From: Streptomyces sp. NBC_01750
GTDB lineage: Bacteria; Actinomycetota; Actinomycetes; Streptomycetales; Streptomycetaceae
DNA length: 64,000 bases
Assembly (NCBI RefSeq): GCF_035918095.1
Contig: NZ_CP109137.1
Span: forward strand, 8,682,001 to 8,746,000
Reading direction: 5' to 3'
A model generated the notes under the pieces. That model had not been told where the DNA came from and ran no database searches. It was given only the letters and a program-made list of their open reading frames with translations. Shown in pieces: positions 61,558 through 64,000 of the stretch. Made by a program: the position numbers and the translations under genes. Each line of letters begins with the position of its first letter. The stretch's first letter is position 1.

Positions 61558-63329
61558 GTGCGCCAAGTCGGGTGCCTCGTCGCTCGGCGTGCACCAAGCC
61601 TGTCATCGCGGCAGGGAGTGCACGCTCAGCTCGCGTCCTTCTCGATGGCCTCGAAGAAGTCGGCGTCTGTGTCCTGCTGCCAGGCGGGAAGGTCGGGCCC
61701 CGGGAAACGTGGCTTTCCTATAGCCGGCAGAACCGGGAAAATGGCGGGTTGTCGAGAGGCAGTCGGAGGGGGTCGTAGTAGTGGGGTATCGGTGGGACAA
61801 CACAACCCGCTGGGAGCGAAGGGCCCCTGCTTCATCGTTGCGTTTCGCGAACAGGGAGGGATCCGGATGAGTGCCGTTTCGGCTAGATCCATCCGCCGGG
61901 AGGAAGGCGCCGCTGGACCGGGTAGCCGTCCTTTGGACAAGGTCCGAGCCCTGCAACGGACGCTTTACCGCTGTGCCAAGCAAGAACCCGAACGCCGGTT
62001 TCACGCCCTGTATAGCCATGTCCACCGCATGGACGTTCTCAGGCGGGCATGGGCCGGCGTGTGTGCAAACCAGGGTGCCCCCGGCGTGGACGGCATGACC
62101 GTTGACGCGGTGGCGGCCTCGGGGGTGGATGCATTCCTCCAGGACCTATCGGAGAAACTGCGGACTTATGCGTATCGTCCGTCGGTGCTGCGGCGGGTCC
62201 AGATTCCCAAACCGGGACGGCCGGGGGAGTTCCGGCCGCTTTCGATCCCCACCGTGGCAGACCGGAGGGTGATGACGGCTGCGAAACTGGTCCTGGAACC
62301 GGTATTCGAGGCGCAGTTCACCGAGGCGAGCTACGGATTCCGGCCCAAACGATCCGCGATCGACGCGTGCGAAGCCGTGCGGGTCGCCGCGAACCAGCGG
62401 AGGGAGTGGGTACTCGAGGCCGATATCCAGGACTGCTTCGGCACGATCGACCATGAGGCGTTTATGGCCCAGGTGGCCCAACACGTGGTGGACCGGCCGA
62501 TGTTGAAACTGATCCGGGCTCGGCTTCGAATGGGAGTTCTGGAGGGCGGGGTGACCTCCCCAACCGGGGCGGGAACCCCGCAGGGTTCACCGATTTCCCC
62601 GTTGCTGGCGAATATCGCGCTGCACGTTCTCGATGAGGCGTGGCAGAACCAAGGCCGTCGGCTGGGGACACTGGTGAGGTACTGCGATAATTTCGTAGTG
62701 CTGTCGCCGACCAGACAACGGGCAGAAGAAGCCCGTGAATTGGCGGCAGGAGTGCTTGGACAACTAGGTATGCGCTTGCACCCCGAGAAGACCGGCATCG
62801 TCTGCCTCACCCGAGGCGGGCAGGGATTCGATTTCCTCGGCTTCCACCACCGGAAGACGGAATCGTGGAAATGGCGGGGCAGGTACTACTTGCAACGCTG
62901 GCCCTCGGCCAGAGCGATGCGGGTGCTGCGGGACAAAGTCCACGCGGCGACCGCTCGTTCGAAGACTGAGCGGCCGGTATCCGCCGTGGTAGCTGATCTC
63001 AACCCCGTGCTGCGGGGCTGGGCCACGTACTTCCGTAACGGTAACTCAGGGCAAGTTCAACGTGGTCGACGGCCACGTCCACGAGCGGCTGGCGATTTTC
63101 GCCAGCGCGAAACACAGACTCGCGGGCAGGAACTGGGCCACCCGGTTTACCTATGGGTGGATCACCCGGCTCGGTGTCTACCGTCTTACCGGAAACGTGC
63201 ACAGAGCGACGGCGCATGCCAGCCGGTGAAACGATGTCGGAAAGCCGTGTGCGGGAGAACTGCATGCACGGTTTGAAGCGGCGGGGACTGGAAATGGAGC
63301 ATCAGCACCGCGCCAGTCCCCGACCCTAC
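61558..63329 (+). mobile_element. Group II intron, decayed
   Basis: The 5' end is proposed at GTGCGCCAAGTCGGG (61558), matching the GTGCG start of bacterial group II introns. The maturase gene follows after ~300 nt of ribozyme. Near the 3' end AAGCCGTGTGCGGGAGAACT (from 63242) with GCATGCACGGTTT is domain V, including the AGC triad. A stem GGGGACTGG (63283-63291) / CCAGTCCCC (63313-63321) is the likely domain VI region. The 3' end is placed at CCCTAC (63329). Ends are approximate. Confidence 0.65.
61867..63229 (+). pseudogene. Group II intron reverse transcriptase/maturase, frameshifted
   Basis: The ATG at 61867 starts an RT with the expected blocks: NQGAPGVDGMTVDAV, RVQIPKPGRPGEFRPLSIPT, ASYGFRPKRSAIDACEAV, LEADIQDCFGTIDHEAFM and TPQGSPISPLLANIALHVLD. 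The catalytic YADD box reads Y-C-D-N (residues 272-275), so the second Asp is lost. Near 63045 one extra base shifts the frame; the true maturase end (GKFNVVDGHVHERLAIFASA ... TRFTYGWITRLGVYRLTGNV) continues in another frame to a TGA at 63227-63229. Non-functional. Confidence 0.85.
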
Positions 63330-63589
63330 TAAGTGGCTCGGCTCTCCGCACAGCGACCGTGGGATTGACCTGGTGGGGGTCGGCTCCGGGGGATGCCATA
63401 TCGGAGCCCGGGCGAAGCTCGCCCTTCAGCCCGCTTCGGGCAAAGATCAAAGGTTAACGAACAGGGGAAGGATACTCCTCCAGTGGACATAAGATGCAGC
63501 TTGAAGCTTCAAGGATGTCTGTGGAAGCCGCGTCCCTCTGCGTCACGGACAAGCGGCGGTCAAGCTCCGAGGAAGGAAGGACCACTTCA
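63330..63589 (+). promoter_or_regulatory. Upstream region of the LysR gene
   Basis: Contains a perfect 14-bp palindrome CTTGAAGCTTCAAG at 63500-63513, about 75 bp before the GTG start, a plausible LysR-type self-regulatory site. GAAGGAAGGA at 63571-63580 is the ribosome site. Confidence 0.5.
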
Positions 63590-64000
63590 GTGGATCGTCG
63601 GCCAGAGTTCAGCCTCACGCAGCTTCTCTACTTCGTTACCATAGCCGAGACCGGAAACATATCCGAAGCCGCCGAACGCCTCCACGCGTCCCAGTCCGCG
63701 GTGTCCGCCGCAATTCAGCGGCTGGAACGGCAGCTGGAGAACCAATTACTCGTGCGGCACCGCGCCAAAGGAGTCAGCCTGAGCCCGGCAGGCAAGTTGC
63801 TCATCGACGACGCACGGGAGATCCTGAGGCAGGCCCAGGCCCTGAAGCACCTCAGCAGCAAGCTCCAGAGCGAGTCCGGAGGGCGCCTCGACATCGCATC
63901 CTACTACTCGATCACCTCCTGCTTGATGCCGAGAGCCATCTCCCGAGCCACGGCTTCCCATCCCTACCTGACGGTAAACGTCCATGACGCCCACACACCG
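63590..64000 (+). CDS. LysR-family transcriptional regulator (runs off the window)
   Basis: A GTG at 63590 after GAAGGAAGGA opens 137 codons to the edge. The helix-turn-helix is typical: LTQLLYFVTIAETGNISEAA, ERLHASQSAVSAAIQRLERQ, LENQLLVRHRAKGVSLSPAG. A dimerisation helix follows, then the start of the effector domain (GRLDIASYYSITSCLMPRAI). A 14-bp palindrome upstream may be its site. The target genes lie outside the window. Confidence 0.93.
   Translation, partial: MDRRPEFSLTQLLYFVTIAETGNISEAAERLHASQSAVSAAIQRLERQLENQLLVRHRAKGVSLSPAGKLLIDDAREILRQAQALKHLSSKLQSESGGRLDIASYYSITSCLMPRAISRATASHPYLTVNVHDAHTP

Overview
The window reads as Streptomyces DNA: high GC, third-position G/C codons, frequent GTG starts, the SapB (ram) lanthipeptide operon, and many small families found mostly in that genus. 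It carries an unusually large number of insertion sequences, truncated genes and frameshifted remnants, as expected of a chromosome arm or other accessory region. No tRNA, rRNA or CRISPR array was seen.

Layout. 0-6.4 kb: small hypotheticals, a caspase-like protease paired with a Pepco-like partner, and a DUF1326-DUF2182 membrane pair. 6.8-8.55 kb: an ISL3 element with 41-bp terminal repeats and an 8-bp target duplication, carrying a foreign DUF6959-like start where its transposase N-terminus should be. 8.7-14 kb: an ATP-grasp enzyme and a CocE-type hydrolase, divergent from a short PyrF-like protein, then RNase HI. 14.2-19.6 kb: a CitA/CitB-type two-component system divergent from a NitT/TauT-type ABC importer. 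20-25.3 kb: a short second Rho, a ParA/ParB-like pair, a DHA2 efflux pump and a methyltransferase. 25.6-35.6 kb: TetR with a DUF2855 protein across a palindromic operator, a peptidoglycan-binding protein, SRPBCC and two VOC (glyoxalase-fold) genes, among many remnants (STAS, TetR, LtrA, IstB, UvrA, IS5, ArsB).

36-38.7 kb: a small membrane-anchored protein translationally coupled to a NACHT NTPase with a multi-helix membrane tail. The two share a short Gly/Asn-rich motif, at the C-terminus of the first and the N-terminus of the second. This is the best candidate for an under-described system: a membrane-anchored STAND-type conflict module signalling through a shared motif. 39.4-46 kb: complete ramC-ramS-ramA-ramB for the SapB-type morphogenetic peptide, with an attenuator-like hairpin after ramS and a terminator after ramB, but no ramR beside it.

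47.3-49.7 kb: a graveyard of gene pieces (pentapeptide-repeat, korA, ispG, trxA). 49.9-52.1 kb: a CvnA-like sensor kinase without its usual conservon partners. 52.7-61 kb: a glycerol/dihydroxyacetone locus. It has glpF-dhaK-dhaL-(deleted EI) and a second dhaK-dhaL on the minus strand, and an IclR regulator divergent from dhaM-HPr. Two copies of a 27-nt operator-like sequence tie both halves together, and an IS110 element sits between them. 61-64 kb: a RsbW-like ATPase, a decayed group II intron and the start of a LysR regulator.
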